Positions 1 through 9,231 are shown, numbered from the stretch's first letter. The stretch is 64,000 bases of DNA from Comamonas thiooxydans (GCF_000964545.1 NZ_BBVD01000014.1:62001-126000), one strand, 5' to 3'. The notes: a model not told the origin generated them from the sequence alone. Numbers and translations are program-made.

Positions 1-212
1 TGCTGCTGGTCAGCAGCGGCGGCCCCATCTCCACTGCCGTGGGCCAGGTGCTTGGCACCGCGCCCGAGGTGACCATCGCCCTCAATATGCGGCTGCGCAA
101 TATTGCAGTAACCGAATTCAGCATCAGCCCCAAGCGCTTGATGCTGCAAAGCTTCAACACGCTCAACCATCTCGATAGCGCCGAATACAGAAGCTGGATC
201 ACCAGCGCCTGA
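1..212 (+). CDS. Histidine phosphatase family protein, C-terminal part (5' end outside window)
   Basis: The frame is open from the window edge (codons from base 3) and ends at TGA 210-212, giving about 69 residues. The stretch VSSGGPISTAVGQ followed by an Asn-Met-Arg-Leu-Arg-Asn segment resembles the C-terminal half of histidine phosphatase (phosphoglycerate-mutase-like) proteins, where an S-S-G-G-P segment precedes the second helix. The catalytic RHG motif would lie upstream, outside the window, so the substrate cannot be judged. It is the first gene seen and shares its strand with the next two. Confidence 0.6.
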   Translation, partial: LLVSSGGPISTAVGQVLGTAPEVTIALNMRLRNIAVTEFSISPKRLMLQSFNTLNHLDSAEYRSWITSA

Positions 213-260
213 TCCCCTTCAGGCCAGGAGCCAGCCAACGCAAAGTGCTACAAAGCCGCA

Positions 261-710
261 ATGGACTCCATCTTTCTCAGTCTTGGCGATACGGCGCTGA
301 CACTTGACATAGGCGCACAGCAGCACCGCCTGCCCATCGGCATTGCCACCCTGGTCAAGGCCTTTGCCCAGCGCATGCCCAATGCGCTGATGCTGGAAAA
401 CGCGATTGCCGATGTGGAGGATACCGTCATGCCGGCCGGACGCTGGCTGCCTGCAGGTGCCAGCATGCTGAAAACGGCAGACCCGCTGCTGCGGCAATTG
501 ATACACAGTGCCACCGCCGACCCGCAAGCCATACAGGCCTCGCGCGAGGCGATCGAGAATATGTTCGAGTTGCTGGCACGCCAGGCCCAGCAGCCCGGCC
601 ATGCCGACCCGCAGCTGCCGCAGACCGCTGAACATGCGGCGGCCCTGCTGATATTGCGCGAGGTCATGCATCACTGGGGGCTGACTGCCCTGCAAGCAAG
701 CGGTAACTAG
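261..710 (+). CDS. Hypothetical protein, 149 aa
   Basis: I do not recognise this protein. It starts with ATG 48 bases after the preceding stop and ends at TAG 708-710. Codon third positions are GC-rich as in neighbouring genes, which favours this frame over a similar-length antisense frame. The predicted product is soluble and mostly helical, with no signal peptide or membrane segment. It is rich in Ala, Leu and Gln and has only acidic/aliphatic stretches. It may be co-transcribed with the phosphatase upstream. A real gene is more likely than not but unproven. Confidence 0.55.
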   Translation: MDSIFLSLGDTALTLDIGAQQHRLPIGIATLVKAFAQRMPNALMLENAIADVEDTVMPAGRWLPAGASMLKTADPLLRQLIHSATADPQAIQASREAIENMFELLARQAQQPGHADPQLPQTAEHAAALLILREVMHHWGLTALQASGN

Positions 711-812
711 CCATACCTGCGCGGCATAGCAGACAGAACGCTTTGCGGCTGCCTCCGGGCATCTTTCGGCGGCACACTCTCTGGATAAAAAGTTTCAGAC
801 AGAAGGACAAGC

Positions 813-1799
813 ATGAAACGCCGCAGTTTTACCCAATCCCTGATCAGTGCCGCAGCGGGGGCTGCCCTGCTGAGCGGATTAGCCACCACCGCCCAGGCCG
901 AAGGCCTGTCCAACCGCCCCATCCGCATCGTCGTACCCTTTGGTGCCGGCGGCGTGGCCGATGTGACGGCCCGTGTGGTGGCGCAGCAGCTGTCCACCCA
1001 GCTCGGCCAGCCCGTGGTCATAGACAACAAGCCCAGCGCGGGCGGTATCGTGGCGGCCGACACCGTGGCCAAGGCTGCGCCCGACGGACATACGCTGTTT
1101 CTCATGTCCAACGGCAGCGCCGTCACGGTGAATCTGTTCAACAGTCTGCCCTTCGACATGGTCAAGGACCTGACGCCCATCTCCACGCTGGGCTACTTTG
1201 ACATTGGCGTCATCACCGATGCCAAGTCGCCCTTCAAGAACCTGGGCGAGCTGGTGAGCTATGCCAAGGCCAATCCCGGCAAGCTGAATCTGGGCAGCAT
1301 CAATGTGGGCAGCACCCAGCACCTGGCGGCCGAGCTGTTCAAGACCACGGCCGGCATCGATGCGCAGATCGTGCCCTTCAACGGCACGCCCGCCGTGGTG
1401 ACGGCGCTGCGCGGCAAGCAGATCGATGCGGCCGTGGAAATTCTCACGCCCATCATGGGCCAGATCAATTCCAAGGCCGTGAACCTGCTCGCGGTGACGG
1501 GCGAGAAGCGCTCGCCACTGCTGCCCAATGTGCCCACGGCCCAGGAATCCGGCGTCAAGGGCTTTGTGGCCTCGTCCTGGAATGCGCTGGCTGCGCCCTC
1601 CAAGACACCAGCCCCCGTGATCGCGGGTCTGAACAAGGAAATCAACGCCGCCGTCAACAACCCCGAGGTCGCCAAGAAGCTGCGCGAACTGAATGTGCAG
1701 GCCCAGGCCAGCACCCCCGAGCAGACCGCCAAGCTGCTGCAGTCGGAAATCAAGCGCTGGGGCGATGTCATCACCACGGCCAAGATTCCGAAACAGTGA
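813..1799 (+). CDS. Bug family (tripartite tricarboxylate transporter) periplasmic substrate-binding protein
   Basis: The 328-aa product has an N-terminal signal peptide (KRR n-region, Ala/Leu h-region, cleavage near residue 28 after AQA). It then shows the Bug/TctC hallmarks: the N-R-P-I-R-I-V-V-P-F-G-A-G-G first strand-loop and APDGHTL near residue 90. Bug receptors bind carboxylates or amino acids in the periplasm; many are orphans without TctAB. No TctA or TctB gene is nearby, so it is an orphan receptor. An AAGGA ribosome site lies 7-8 bases before ATG. The substrate is unknown. An R2 repeat and a hairpin terminator follow the stop. Confidence 0.93.
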   Translation: MKRRSFTQSLISAAAGAALLSGLATTAQAEGLSNRPIRIVVPFGAGGVADVTARVVAQQLSTQLGQPVVIDNKPSAGGIVAADTVAKAAPDGHTLFLMSNGSAVTVNLFNSLPFDMVKDLTPISTLGYFDIGVITDAKSPFKNLGELVSYAKANPGKLNLGSINVGSTQHLAAELFKTTAGIDAQIVPFNGTPAVVTALRGKQIDAAVEILTPIMGQINSKAVNLLAVTGEKRSPLLPNVPTAQESGVKGFVASSWNALAAPSKTPAPVIAGLNKEINAAVNNPEVAKKLRELNVQAQASTPEQTAKLLQSEIKRWGDVITTAKIPKQ

Positions 1800-1802
1800 T
1801 AC

Positions 1803-1852
1803 TGATAGCTATGCTTTCAGTAGCTTATAGCGATTGATAGCATTGATTTTCA
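1803..1852 (+). repeat. R2 dispersed repeat, copy 1
   Basis: Begins with TGATAGCTATG three bases after the Bug stop codon and ends with AGCATTGATTTT. It is a diverged member of the R2 family found at many gene ends in this window, in the same orientation as the upstream gene. I see no coding capacity in it. Confidence 0.5.
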
Positions 1853-1856
1853 ATAC

Positions 1857-1884
1857 AAAACAGCCTGCAAATGCAGGCTGTTCT
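1857..1884. terminator. Bidirectional rho-independent terminator
   Basis: Near-perfect hairpin ACAGCCTGCA/TGCAGGCTGT with A-rich left and T-containing right flanks, placed between two convergent genes (Bug receptor ending 1799, creatininase ending 1905). It can serve both. Confidence 0.75.
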
Positions 1885-1904
1885 TGCGTAAAAAGCTCCT
1901 GAAT

Positions 1905-2771
1905 TCAAAGCGGCTGTGGTTGATTTCCCACCGTGCTCAGGGGAAGGTCATGAATTTCGCCCAGCAACCTGACCAGGCCCTGAGCCGATGAACGCACCAT
2001 GGCCGCGCCACGCTCGGCCGTCGCGGCGGCGGAGTTGCCCACGGCTCCGGCCGGGTTGTAGTCCTCGATGGCCCAGCCCAGCTTGGCGCTGCGGCCATTG
2101 CCGATGAAGTGGTATTTGCCGGCCCGCTGCTCAGAGCTGGAAGCGAAGTTCTGCGCACGCTCCATATGCACGGTCTCGGGCGCCAGGTGCAGCAGCATCG
2201 AGGTCTCCACTTCGCCGCCGTGAATGCCGAAGCGATGCTCATGCGCGCAGAACTGCTGGTTGGCCGCATCGTCCACCAGCCCGAACCAGCTGGCGCTGTA
2301 GACCAGCAGGCCATGCCGGATGCGCAGCTCGCGCGCAACGATGTCCATCACGCTGACCTGGCCACCATGACCGTTGAGCAGCAGCAGCTTTCTGATGCCG
2401 GCGCGCGCCACGCAGGCGCCCAGCTCCGTCCACAGTGCAATCAGCGTGGCCGGCTGCAGGCTCAAGGTGCCCGCATAGTGCGTATGCTCGACCGAAAAAC
2501 CGATGTTCTGCGGCGGCAGAAACAGCACCGGCAGCTCAGCGGGCAGTTGCGCCAGAGCGGCATCGATGACGCCCTCTATCAGGCTGGCATCCACCGACAG
2601 CGGCAGATGCGGCCCATGCTGCTCCACTGCCGCCACGGGCAGCACGGCCACGGTATCGGCGGCCAGACCATTGCTCTGGGCCAGGGCAAAGTCATGGGCC
2701 GAGGCCTGGGCCCAGAAGCGTGACGGCCAGCGGGGAAGCGCGCTTGCGAGAGTGGTCGGGGTATTGCTCAT
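1905..2771 (-). CDS. Creatininase family metal-dependent amidohydrolase
   Basis: The product has the creatininase-fold metal-binding signatures: V-E-Q-H-G-P-H-L-P near residue 45, an Asp in V-D-A-S, and LNGHGGQ near residue 135. These residues usually bind two divalent metals. The family includes creatininase and formamide hydrolases of cofactor biosynthesis or degradation, and the exact substrate cannot be read from sequence. I chose the ATG at 2771 (MSNTPTT) over an upstream ATG at 2843 because the added residues are low-complexity Gly/Arg and would overlap the divergent promoter region of the MATE gene. Transcribed toward the Bug receptor. Confidence 0.85.
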   Translation of the reverse strand: MSNTPTTLASALPRWPSRFWAQASAHDFALAQSNGLAADTVAVLPVAAVEQHGPHLPLSVDASLIEGVIDAALAQLPAELPVLFLPPQNIGFSVEHTHYAGTLSLQPATLIALWTELGACVARAGIRKLLLLNGHGGQVSVMDIVARELRIRHGLLVYSASWFGLVDDAANQQFCAHEHRFGIHGGEVETSMLLHLAPETVHMERAQNFASSSEQRAGKYHFIGNGRSAKLGWAIEDYNPAGAVGNSAAATAERGAAMVRSSAQGLVRLLGEIHDLPLSTVGNQPQPL

Positions 2772-2858
2772 GGCCATCATCGTAGCTGCGCCAGCGCTCC
2801 GAAACCACCTCCTGCCCCGGATTCCGGGCCCACCGCCCGTCAACCGCTACCGGCCGAC

Positions 2859-4517
2859 ATGCCCCACAATGGGCCGATGCCTGAAGCCTCCGCCAGCGCC
2901 CCACGCCAGAGTGCGCGCACCGCCAACTCCAAGCCCCAGACACGCGACCTGACCCAGGGCCCGATTGCCAGCACCTTGCTGGTCTTTGCCCTGCCGATCC
3001 TGGCCGGCAATGTGCTGCAGTCGCTCAACGGCTCGGTCAATGCCATCTGGGTCGGCGGCCACCTGGGCGAGGCCGCGCTGACGGCCACCGCCAATGCCAA
3101 CAACGTGATGTTTGCGCTGATCGGCGCGGTGTTCGGCATCAGCATGGCGACCAATATCCTGATTGCCCAGAGCATGGGGTCGAAAAACATCGCGCAAGCC
3201 AAACGTGTGCTTGGCACCAGCGCGACGTTTTTTGGTGTTGTCTCGCTGCTGATTGCCCTGCTGGGCTGGCCGCTGTCGCGCCATCTCATGCTGTGGATGA
3301 GCACACCCGAAGCAGCGCTGCCGCTGGCCGAGGCTTATCTCAAAGTCATCTTTCTGGCCATTCCGCTGCTGTTCATGTTCAGCTTTGTGACGGCGGCCCT
3401 GCGCGGCGCGGGAGACACCCGAACGCCGTTCTGGTTTCTGCTCGTCGTCGTGGCGCTGGACATGGCCCTCAACCCGCTGCTGATCTTTGGCTGGGGCCCC
3501 GTGCCGCGCATGGGTATCCAGGGCTCGGCCGTGGCCACGCTGATTGCCAATGCCGTGAGCTTTTTTGCCCTGCTGGGATGGCTGCGCCTGCGCCGCCATC
3601 CCTTGTGGATAGGTCGCCGGCAGCTGGGACTGTTCAAGCCCGATCTGACGATTGTGCGCACTCTGGTGGTCAAGGGCCTGCCCATGGGCGTGCAGATCGT
3701 GATGATCTCGCTGGCCATGATCGCCATGATTTCCATGGTCAACGAGCATGGCGTGCAGACGGCATCCGCCTATAGCGCAGCGCTGCAACTGTGGACCTAT
3801 GTGCAGATGCCGGCCATGGCCATAGGCGCGGCCTGTTCGTCCATGGCGGCGCAGAACGTGGGGGCGGGCCTCTGGCAGCGTGTCAGCGCCACGGCCAATG
3901 CAGGCATGCTGGGCAACCTCTTGATGACGGGCAGCCTGATCGTCCTCATCGTGCTGCTGGACCGCCATGTGCTGGGCTGGTTTCTGCCCGGCGGCAGCCC
4001 CTCGCTGGAAGTGGCCCGCCATCTCAACCACATTGCCATAGGCTCCTTCCTCTTCTTCGGCGTGACCTTTGTGCTGGCCGGCGTGGTGCGTTCGACGGGT
4101 GCTGTCATGGCGCCGGTGCTCATCCTGGCAATTGCCATGTGGGGCATACGCGTGCCCGTGGCGCGCTGGCTGCAACCCGTGATGGGCGTGGATGCCATCT
4201 GGTGGAGCTTTCCCATCAGCTCCGTCTGCTCCATGCTGATGATGCTGGCCTATTACCGCTGGGGCCACTGGCGCCAGGCGCATATGCTGCCGGCTGCAGC
4301 CCAGGCCCCGGCACAGCCCGCAAGGACGAAGGCGCAGGCCCAGACGGCAGAGGAACTCCAAGCACAGGCCCCCGTGGACAGCGATGCGCTGATGGCCAGT
4401 GCCGAGCCTTGCAAGCGCATCGCCATCCCGGCCGAGGTGGGCGGGCAGCCGCCCAGCTCCGTCGCCAACCTGGCCGCGGAGGCCGGATCTGCTTCGCGCG
4501 AAGCTAGCCCAGGGTGA
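2859..4517 (+). CDS. MATE family multidrug efflux transporter
   Basis: 552-aa integral membrane protein with about 12 hydrophobic segments arranged as two similar halves. The N-terminal part has the typical MATE L-T-Q-G-P-I start and the ALPILAGNVLQSLNG helix; a V-G-G-H-L-G-E-A-A-L segment follows. MATE proteins export cationic compounds using Na+ or H+ gradients across the inner membrane. The last about 80 residues, after the final membrane segment, are an Ala/Gln/Pro-rich cytoplasmic tail not expected in the family. The gene's final 14 bases overlap the end of the convergent Bug gene. An ATG at 2877 is an alternative start; neither has a clear ribosome site. Confidence 0.9.
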   Translation: MPHNGPMPEASASAPRQSARTANSKPQTRDLTQGPIASTLLVFALPILAGNVLQSLNGSVNAIWVGGHLGEAALTATANANNVMFALIGAVFGISMATNILIAQSMGSKNIAQAKRVLGTSATFFGVVSLLIALLGWPLSRHLMLWMSTPEAALPLAEAYLKVIFLAIPLLFMFSFVTAALRGAGDTRTPFWFLLVVVALDMALNPLLIFGWGPVPRMGIQGSAVATLIANAVSFFALLGWLRLRRHPLWIGRRQLGLFKPDLTIVRTLVVKGLPMGVQIVMISLAMIAMISMVNEHGVQTASAYSAALQLWTYVQMPAMAIGAACSSMAAQNVGAGLWQRVSATANAGMLGNLLMTGSLIVLIVLLDRHVLGWFLPGGSPSLEVARHLNHIAIGSFLFFGVTFVLAGVVRSTGAVMAPVLILAIAMWGIRVPVARWLQPVMGVDAIWWSFPISSVCSMLMMLAYYRWGHWRQAHMLPAAAQAPAQPARTKAQAQTAEELQAQAPVDSDALMASAEPCKRIAIPAEVGGQPPSSVANLAAEAGSASREASPG

Positions 4518-5478
4518 TGCCTGTTTCCTTGACGATGCGCTTCCAGCGCTCATGGTCGGCGGCAATGAGCCGACCGAACTCCTGGGGCGTGCTGCGCCGC
4601 GGCATGTAGTTGTAGCCGGCAAGCCTGGCCAGCACATCAGGCATCTGCATGATCTTGTCCATCTGCTGGGCCAGATAGCCCACGATGTCCTGAGGCGTAC
4701 CCTTGGGAGCCAGCAGCCCCGACCAGGAATTGAAATCCATGCCCGCTATGCCCAGCTCGCGCAGCGTGGGCAGCTGCGCAAAGGCCGGTACACGCTGGGG
4801 CAGCAGCACGGCCAGGGCCTTGACCTTGCCAGCGCGAATCATCTCCACCGAGGTGAAGGAGTCGAACGAGAAGTCCACCTCGCCCGCCACCACGGCCTGC
4901 ATCTGCGGGCCCGTGCCCTTGTACTGGGCATTCACGATGCCCGGTGCCTCGATCACTTTCTTGAACTGCTCGGTGATCAGCGAAATCATGCTGCTGCCCG
5001 AGGAGGCGCTCAGCGGCTTGCCCTGCTTGGCCATGGCCGTCAGCTCCTGCATGCTGTTGACGGGCAGGTCCTTGCGCGCAATCACCACAAAGCCCACATC
5101 GCACAGATGGCTGATGGGCTCGAAGCTGGCCAGCGCCTCGTAGCCGGTCTTGTAGAGCACTGGGCTCAGGGTCTGCGCTCCCGCCGTGTTCATCAGCAAG
5201 GTATAGCCGTCGGGTGCTGCGCGGGCCGCCAGCTCGGAGCCTATGACGCCGTTGGCGCCACTCTTGTTGTCGACCACGAAGGACTGGCCCGCAAGTTCAC
5301 CCAACTTCTGCATGGTCAGCCGGGCCACGACGTCGGTGGTGCCACCGGCCGGAAACGGCACGATGACTCGTACCGGCTTGTCCGGATAGCCGGGCGCAGC
5401 GGCCGCATGCCAGGGCAGCGCGGTGGCAGCACAGGCAGCCGAGGTGGCAAGAAAGCGGCGGCGTGAAGTATTCACCAT
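4504..5478 (-). CDS. Bug family periplasmic substrate-binding protein with Tat-like signal
   Basis: 324-aa orphan tricarboxylate-type receptor. The N-terminus contains S-R-R-R-F-L followed by a hydrophobic stretch and an AAAAP cleavage region, which fits a twin-arginine signal peptide. The mature part carries the Bug motifs P-D-K-P-V-R-V-I-V-P-F-P-A-G-G and APDGYTL. An AGGAG ribosome site precedes the ATG. No TctA/TctB membrane genes are adjacent. Its stop codon region overlaps the end of the convergent MATE gene by 14 bases, so the two mRNAs would be antisense at their 3' ends. The ligand is unknown. Confidence 0.92.
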   Translation of the reverse strand: MVNTSRRRFLATSAACAATALPWHAAAAPGYPDKPVRVIVPFPAGGTTDVVARLTMQKLGELAGQSFVVDNKSGANGVIGSELAARAAPDGYTLLMNTAGAQTLSPVLYKTGYEALASFEPISHLCDVGFVVIARKDLPVNSMQELTAMAKQGKPLSASSGSSMISLITEQFKKVIEAPGIVNAQYKGTGPQMQAVVAGEVDFSFDSFTSVEMIRAGKVKALAVLLPQRVPAFAQLPTLRELGIAGMDFNSWSGLLAPKGTPQDIVGYLAQQMDKIMQMPDVLARLAGYNYMPRRSTPQEFGRLIAADHERWKRIVKETGITLG

Positions 5479-5683
5479 AATGCTTGTCTCCTGTAATTGC
5501 CCGGCAACGGACTCCTGCGACCGGCTCCGGCTGCGGGCTGTTTGAGCCTTGCAGGCCGAACCATGATGGAGTCCGCCCGCGCCTTCTGTCCAATACCATG
5601 CGCCTATGCAAGCATTGGTTTTGCCAATCGGCCGCCCCCGTGCAGGGAACCAAAAACACCGCTACAGACTCCCACCGTCCGCC

Positions 5684-7972
5684 ATGTCTTCTCAAGCCCT
5701 TTCCCTGACCACCGGACCCCGCCGCCTCTCGCAGCGCCTTTCACTCTGGCTGATGCTGGCGCTGGCCGTCTGGGCCTGTGCTTTTGCCACCGGCGCTGGC
5801 GCGCAGATCCTGCTGAAGAATGCGGCTTCGGGTGCCGCCACCGTGCAGACGCCGCGCGTGCAGGCCGAGCTGGTGGCCCAGGCCCCCGAGGGCATCACCG
5901 CCGGTCAGGTCTTCTGGCTGGGGTTGAAGATCACCCACCAGCCCGAATGGCATACCTATTGGAAAAATGCTGGCGATTCGGGCCTACCCACCGTGCTGCA
6001 GTGGCAACTGCCTCCGGGCCTGGAGGCCGGCCCCATCGCCTGGCCGCTGCCTCATGCGCTGCGCGTGGGCCCCCTGGTCAACTATGGCTATGAGGACACG
6101 GTGCTGCTGCCGGTGCCCATCAAGGTCGCTGCCGACTTCAAGGCACCGGCCTCAGGCGTAGTGGATCTGGGCCTGGCCGCCGAATGGCTGGTCTGCCGCG
6201 TGGAATGCATTCCCGAGTCCGGCAACTTCCAGTTGCAGATCCCCGTTCAGGGCAGCAGCGCCCCTCACAGCCAGGCCTTTGTGCAGGCACAGGCCGGCCA
6301 GCCCCAGGCGCTGAGCCAGGGCGGCCAGGCCCTTGTCGAGTCCGGCAAGGCCGAAGGCACGAACCTGCCCGACGACCGAGTGACGCTGCGCATACCCGGA
6401 CTGCCGGCCAGCCTCAAGGGCAAAACACTGGAGTTCTATCCCGAGAACGCCGACACCTTCAAACATGCCGCAGAGTCAGGCAAGGACTGGAAGCAGCACT
6501 GGGACGGAGAGGTCTGGGTGGGAGAGAACATGCCGCTGTCCGATATGCGCGGCGAAACCGCGGCGCAACTGGCCGTGGTGCTGGCCCTGCCGCCTGCTGA
6601 GCGCGCTGCCGCGCTGGAGCGCGGCGAAAGCGCTGGCTGGCGCAGCGAACTGGCCGTGCAGGGCCGATGGAGCGCCCCCGCACTGGCTGGCGTATCGCCG
6701 GCCCTGGCAGCGGCGCTGGAGGCCAACAAGACCGCTTCACAGCCCGTACCGGCAGGCAATACGGCCAGTGCAGGCAGCCTCTGGGCGGCCCTGCTGGGCG
6801 GCCTGATCGGCGGCCTGATCCTCAATCTCATGCCCTGTGTGTTTCCCGTACTGGCCATCAAGGTGCTGGGCTTTGCGGGCCATGGCCAGAACCGCCAAGC
6901 CCAGAGGCTGGGCGGGCTGGCCTATACCGCCGGCGTGGTGCTGTCCTTTGTGGCACTCGGCGCACTGCTGCTGGGCCTGCGCGCGGCCGGCCAGCAGCTG
7001 GGCTGGGGCTTCCAGCTGCAGTCGCCCGTGGTCGTGTCGCTGCTGGCGGCGCTGTTCACCGTGCTGGGGCTGAATCTGGCCGGACTGTTCGAGTTCGGCA
7101 GCCTGCTGCCCAGCAGCATTGCCAGCGCCCAGGCGCGCAACCCGGTGCTGGACTCCTTTCTCTCCGGCGTGCTGGCCGTGGCGATTGCCTCGCCCTGCAC
7201 GGCGCCCTTCATGGGGGCCTCGCTGGGCTTTGCCATCGATATGCCTGCGGCGCAGGCACTGACAGTGTTTGCCGCACTCGGCGTCGGCATGGCCCTGCCC
7301 TATCTGCTGGCCAGCTTCGTGCCTGCCGTCGTGGGCTGGCTGCCGCGGCCCGGCCCCTGGATGCAGACCTTCCGCCACGCCATGGCTTTCCCCATGTTTG
7401 CCACCGTGGTCTGGCTGGTCTGGGTGCTGGGCCATCAGGGCGGCATGGATGCCGCTGCGGCCCTGCTGGCCCTGCTGCTGGTGCTGGCCGCGCTGATTTG
7501 GGCCCTGGGCCTGCGCGGCAAGAGCCGCATCAGCCTCGGCGCTCTCGCCCTGCTGCTGGCCGCGGGCGTGGCCTATTACGCCCTGCCGCTGATCAAGGCC
7601 GAGCCTGCGGGCCAGGCTCAAACACAGGCCGGCGAACTCTGGCAACCCTGGTCGGCAGACAAGGTTCAGTCTGCCCATGCCTCGGGCCAGCCGGTGTTTG
7701 TGGACTTCACGGCCGCTTGGTGCGTGACCTGCCAGGTCAACAAGCGCACCACGCTCAGCAATGCCGAGGTGCTTGCGGCCTTTGCGCAGCACCAGGTGCA
7801 GCTGCTGCGCGCCGACTGGACGCGCCAGGACCCGGCCATCACCCAGGCACTGCAATCGCTGGGGCGCAGCGGCGTCCCCGTCTACGTGCTGTACCTGCCC
7901 GGCAAGCAGCCTGTGGTGCTGAGCGAGCTGCTCTCCAAAAGCGAGGTGCTTGACGCACTCAAACAGATCTAG
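5684..7972 (+). CDS. dsbD: Protein-disulfide reductase, DsbD family with ScsB-like N-terminal domain
   Basis: Moves electrons from cytoplasmic thioredoxin across the inner membrane to periplasmic disulfide isomerases, cytochrome c maturation or peroxide-handling partners. About 762 aa from the ATG at 5684; an upstream ATG at 5606 would put a basic stretch before the signal peptide. Order: signal peptide; periplasmic beta-rich domain (about 30-340) with V-C-R-V-E-C; eight-helix DsbD core (about 360-600) with the redox cysteines in LMPCVFP and SPCTAP; C-terminal thioredoxin-like domain with W-C-V-T-C. All six expected redox cysteines are present. No partner Dsb gene is adjacent. The V-C-x-x-x-C region suggests ScsB/TlpB-type rather than the E. 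coli DsbD alpha domain. Confidence 0.92.
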   Translation: MSSQALSLTTGPRRLSQRLSLWLMLALAVWACAFATGAGAQILLKNAASGAATVQTPRVQAELVAQAPEGITAGQVFWLGLKITHQPEWHTYWKNAGDSGLPTVLQWQLPPGLEAGPIAWPLPHALRVGPLVNYGYEDTVLLPVPIKVAADFKAPASGVVDLGLAAEWLVCRVECIPESGNFQLQIPVQGSSAPHSQAFVQAQAGQPQALSQGGQALVESGKAEGTNLPDDRVTLRIPGLPASLKGKTLEFYPENADTFKHAAESGKDWKQHWDGEVWVGENMPLSDMRGETAAQLAVVLALPPAERAAALERGESAGWRSELAVQGRWSAPALAGVSPALAAALEANKTASQPVPAGNTASAGSLWAALLGGLIGGLILNLMPCVFPVLAIKVLGFAGHGQNRQAQRLGGLAYTAGVVLSFVALGALLLGLRAAGQQLGWGFQLQSPVVVSLLAALFTVLGLNLAGLFEFGSLLPSSIASAQARNPVLDSFLSGVLAVAIASPCTAPFMGASLGFAIDMPAAQALTVFAALGVGMALPYLLASFVPAVVGWLPRPGPWMQTFRHAMAFPMFATVVWLVWVLGHQGGMDAAAALLALLLVLAALIWALGLRGKSRISLGALALLLAAGVAYYALPLIKAEPAGQAQTQAGELWQPWSADKVQSAHASGQPVFVDFTAAWCVTCQVNKRTTLSNAEVLAAFAQHQVQLLRADWTRQDPAITQALQSLGRSGVPVYVLYLPGKQPVVLSELLSKSEVLDALKQI

Positions 7973-8002
7973 GCCATTACCGCGCGCAAAGCATGACGCA
8001 AT

Positions 8003-8389
8003 TCAGGCTGGCGCCACTTCCTCGTGCAGGCAGAGGTAGTTACCCTCGGTGTCCTTGAACCAGGCGGCTTTCTCGGACCCCAGCACGCAGACATGGTTGA
8101 CGGTCTTGAAGTCGGGGAAGTCGTAGTCCTCAAACACCACACCCCGGCTTTTCAGTTCCCGAATGCTGGCAACGATATCGGGCACCCGAAAGCTGATGGC
8201 CGTGTGCTCGGCCTTGGTGCCGCCAGGCTTTGGAAACAGGGCCAGCGCACTGCCGCCAACCAGGTAGACAAACTTTCCATCGGGCCGCAGCTCTCCTGGC
8301 TGCAGACCCAGGCTTTCTTCGTAGAAAGCACGAGCACGCGCCATATCCATCACCGGCAGCATCGTCGTCACAGCAGAATGGCTCAGCAT
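8003..8389 (-). CDS. VOC (glyoxalase/dioxygenase fold) family protein
   Basis: 128-aa protein with the beta-alpha-beta-beta-beta pattern of vicinal-oxygen-chelate proteins: TTMLPVMDMARARAFYEE at the start, a central A-E-H-T-A-I-S-F-R-V strand, and W-F-K-D-T-E-G-N-Y-L-C-L-H at the end, the usual place of the last metal ligand. VOC proteins include lyases, dioxygenases and antibiotic-binding proteins, so no reaction is claimed. The start at 8389 is set by a strong AAAGGAG ribosome site; the frame extends upstream without plausible translation signals. It faces the disulfide reductase gene end-on. Confidence 0.85.
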   Translation of the reverse strand: MLSHSAVTTMLPVMDMARARAFYEESLGLQPGELRPDGKFVYLVGGSALALFPKPGGTKAEHTAISFRVPDIVASIRELKSRGVVFEDYDFPDFKTVNHVCVLGSEKAAWFKDTEGNYLCLHEEVAPA

Positions 8390-8702
8390 AAGAACTCCTT
8401 TGCCCGGCGCTGCGGGGTCATGGCCCTGAGTCGAGCAGACCAAGCTTAGCCCCAGGGGTGAGCAGATGCCAGCCCCGGCAAGCTCAATGAACCTGGCGCA
8501 ATCAACTTTACGACTGGGCACATCGGCCTCGCCTTGGAGTGGAGCGCGACTTCAAGCAGGCGCATAGTGCCTATGGCACAAACCAGGCAAAAGCTCTAGA
8601 CTGGAACTGCCCACAAGCCAGGCGCAACCGCAGTTTCCAGCCCTTGCCAGCCTTGCACGCGTTGACCACTGCGGACTGCCTGAACTGCACAGGAGGTAAG
8701 CC
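8390..8702. other. Intergenic region between divergent genes
   Basis: 313 bases separate the VOC gene and a small membrane-protein gene transcribed in opposite directions, so both promoters should be here. I see no strong sigma-70 pair, palindrome or repeat. Only the two ribosome sites at its ends are clear. Confidence 0.5.
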
Positions 8703-9218
8703 ATGCATGCCAACCTTATCCACCAGCCGTCTCACAAACGTCTTTGCCTGTTGCGTGCACTGGCGCTGGCCAGTCTGGCAATCGCCGGTCTGGCCCTGCC
8801 TTTTGCCTGGGACATCCTGGCCAGCATCAACAGCATGCCCAAGATGCACTGGTTGCAACAGGCACTGGCGCAGGCTCCTGCCTTCAGTTGGCTGATGATG
8901 TTTGTCTGGGGCGGAGCCATACCGTTGGTCTTGCTCAAGAACATGGACCAGACGCCGTCGCACAAGCTTCGCACCACGGTGGTGATGCTGGTCCTGATGT
9001 GGATCGCCGTCACCTGGTATGTGCACATGCCGGCCAGCAATCAGTGCAGCGCGCTTTATGGGTCCTGGGATTGGGCCTGCTCGGTTCTGCAATGGGGCTA
9101 CAGCATGAGTCTGGTGCTGTCCATTGCAGCCTATGCCTTCCTCATGCTGGGCCTGATGGTTACGGCGCTGGGCCTGTTTGCCGAAGGCCTGGAAGATGAG
9201 CCCAGCCACGCGGCATGA
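8703..9218 (+). CDS. Small inner-membrane protein of unknown function, 171 aa
   Basis: I do not recognise the family. About four hydrophobic segments are visible (roughly residues 15-38, 58-75, 92-112 and 132-160), with a positively charged N-terminus. Two Cys residues (NQCSALYGSWDWACS) fall in the loop between the third and fourth segments and could form a periplasmic disulfide. An excellent AGGAGG ribosome site lies 6 bases before ATG. The gene stands alone and is closed by a hairpin terminator. Confidence 0.8.
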   Translation: MHANLIHQPSHKRLCLLRALALASLAIAGLALPFAWDILASINSMPKMHWLQQALAQAPAFSWLMMFVWGGAIPLVLLKNMDQTPSHKLRTTVVMLVLMWIAVTWYVHMPASNQCSALYGSWDWACSVLQWGYSMSLVLSIAAYAFLMLGLMVTALGLFAEGLEDEPSHAA

Positions 9219-9231
9219 CCCGTCCCGCCAT

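Noticed and set aside
219..695. 158-residue frame on the minus strand opposite the unknown gene 261-710
   Set aside because: Plus-strand frame has the GC-rich third-position pattern of the neighbours and the same direction; kept only the plus-strand gene.
2847..4637. 596-residue open frame opposite the MATE gene
   Set aside because: Antisense shadow, His/Gln/Arg-rich, no motif.
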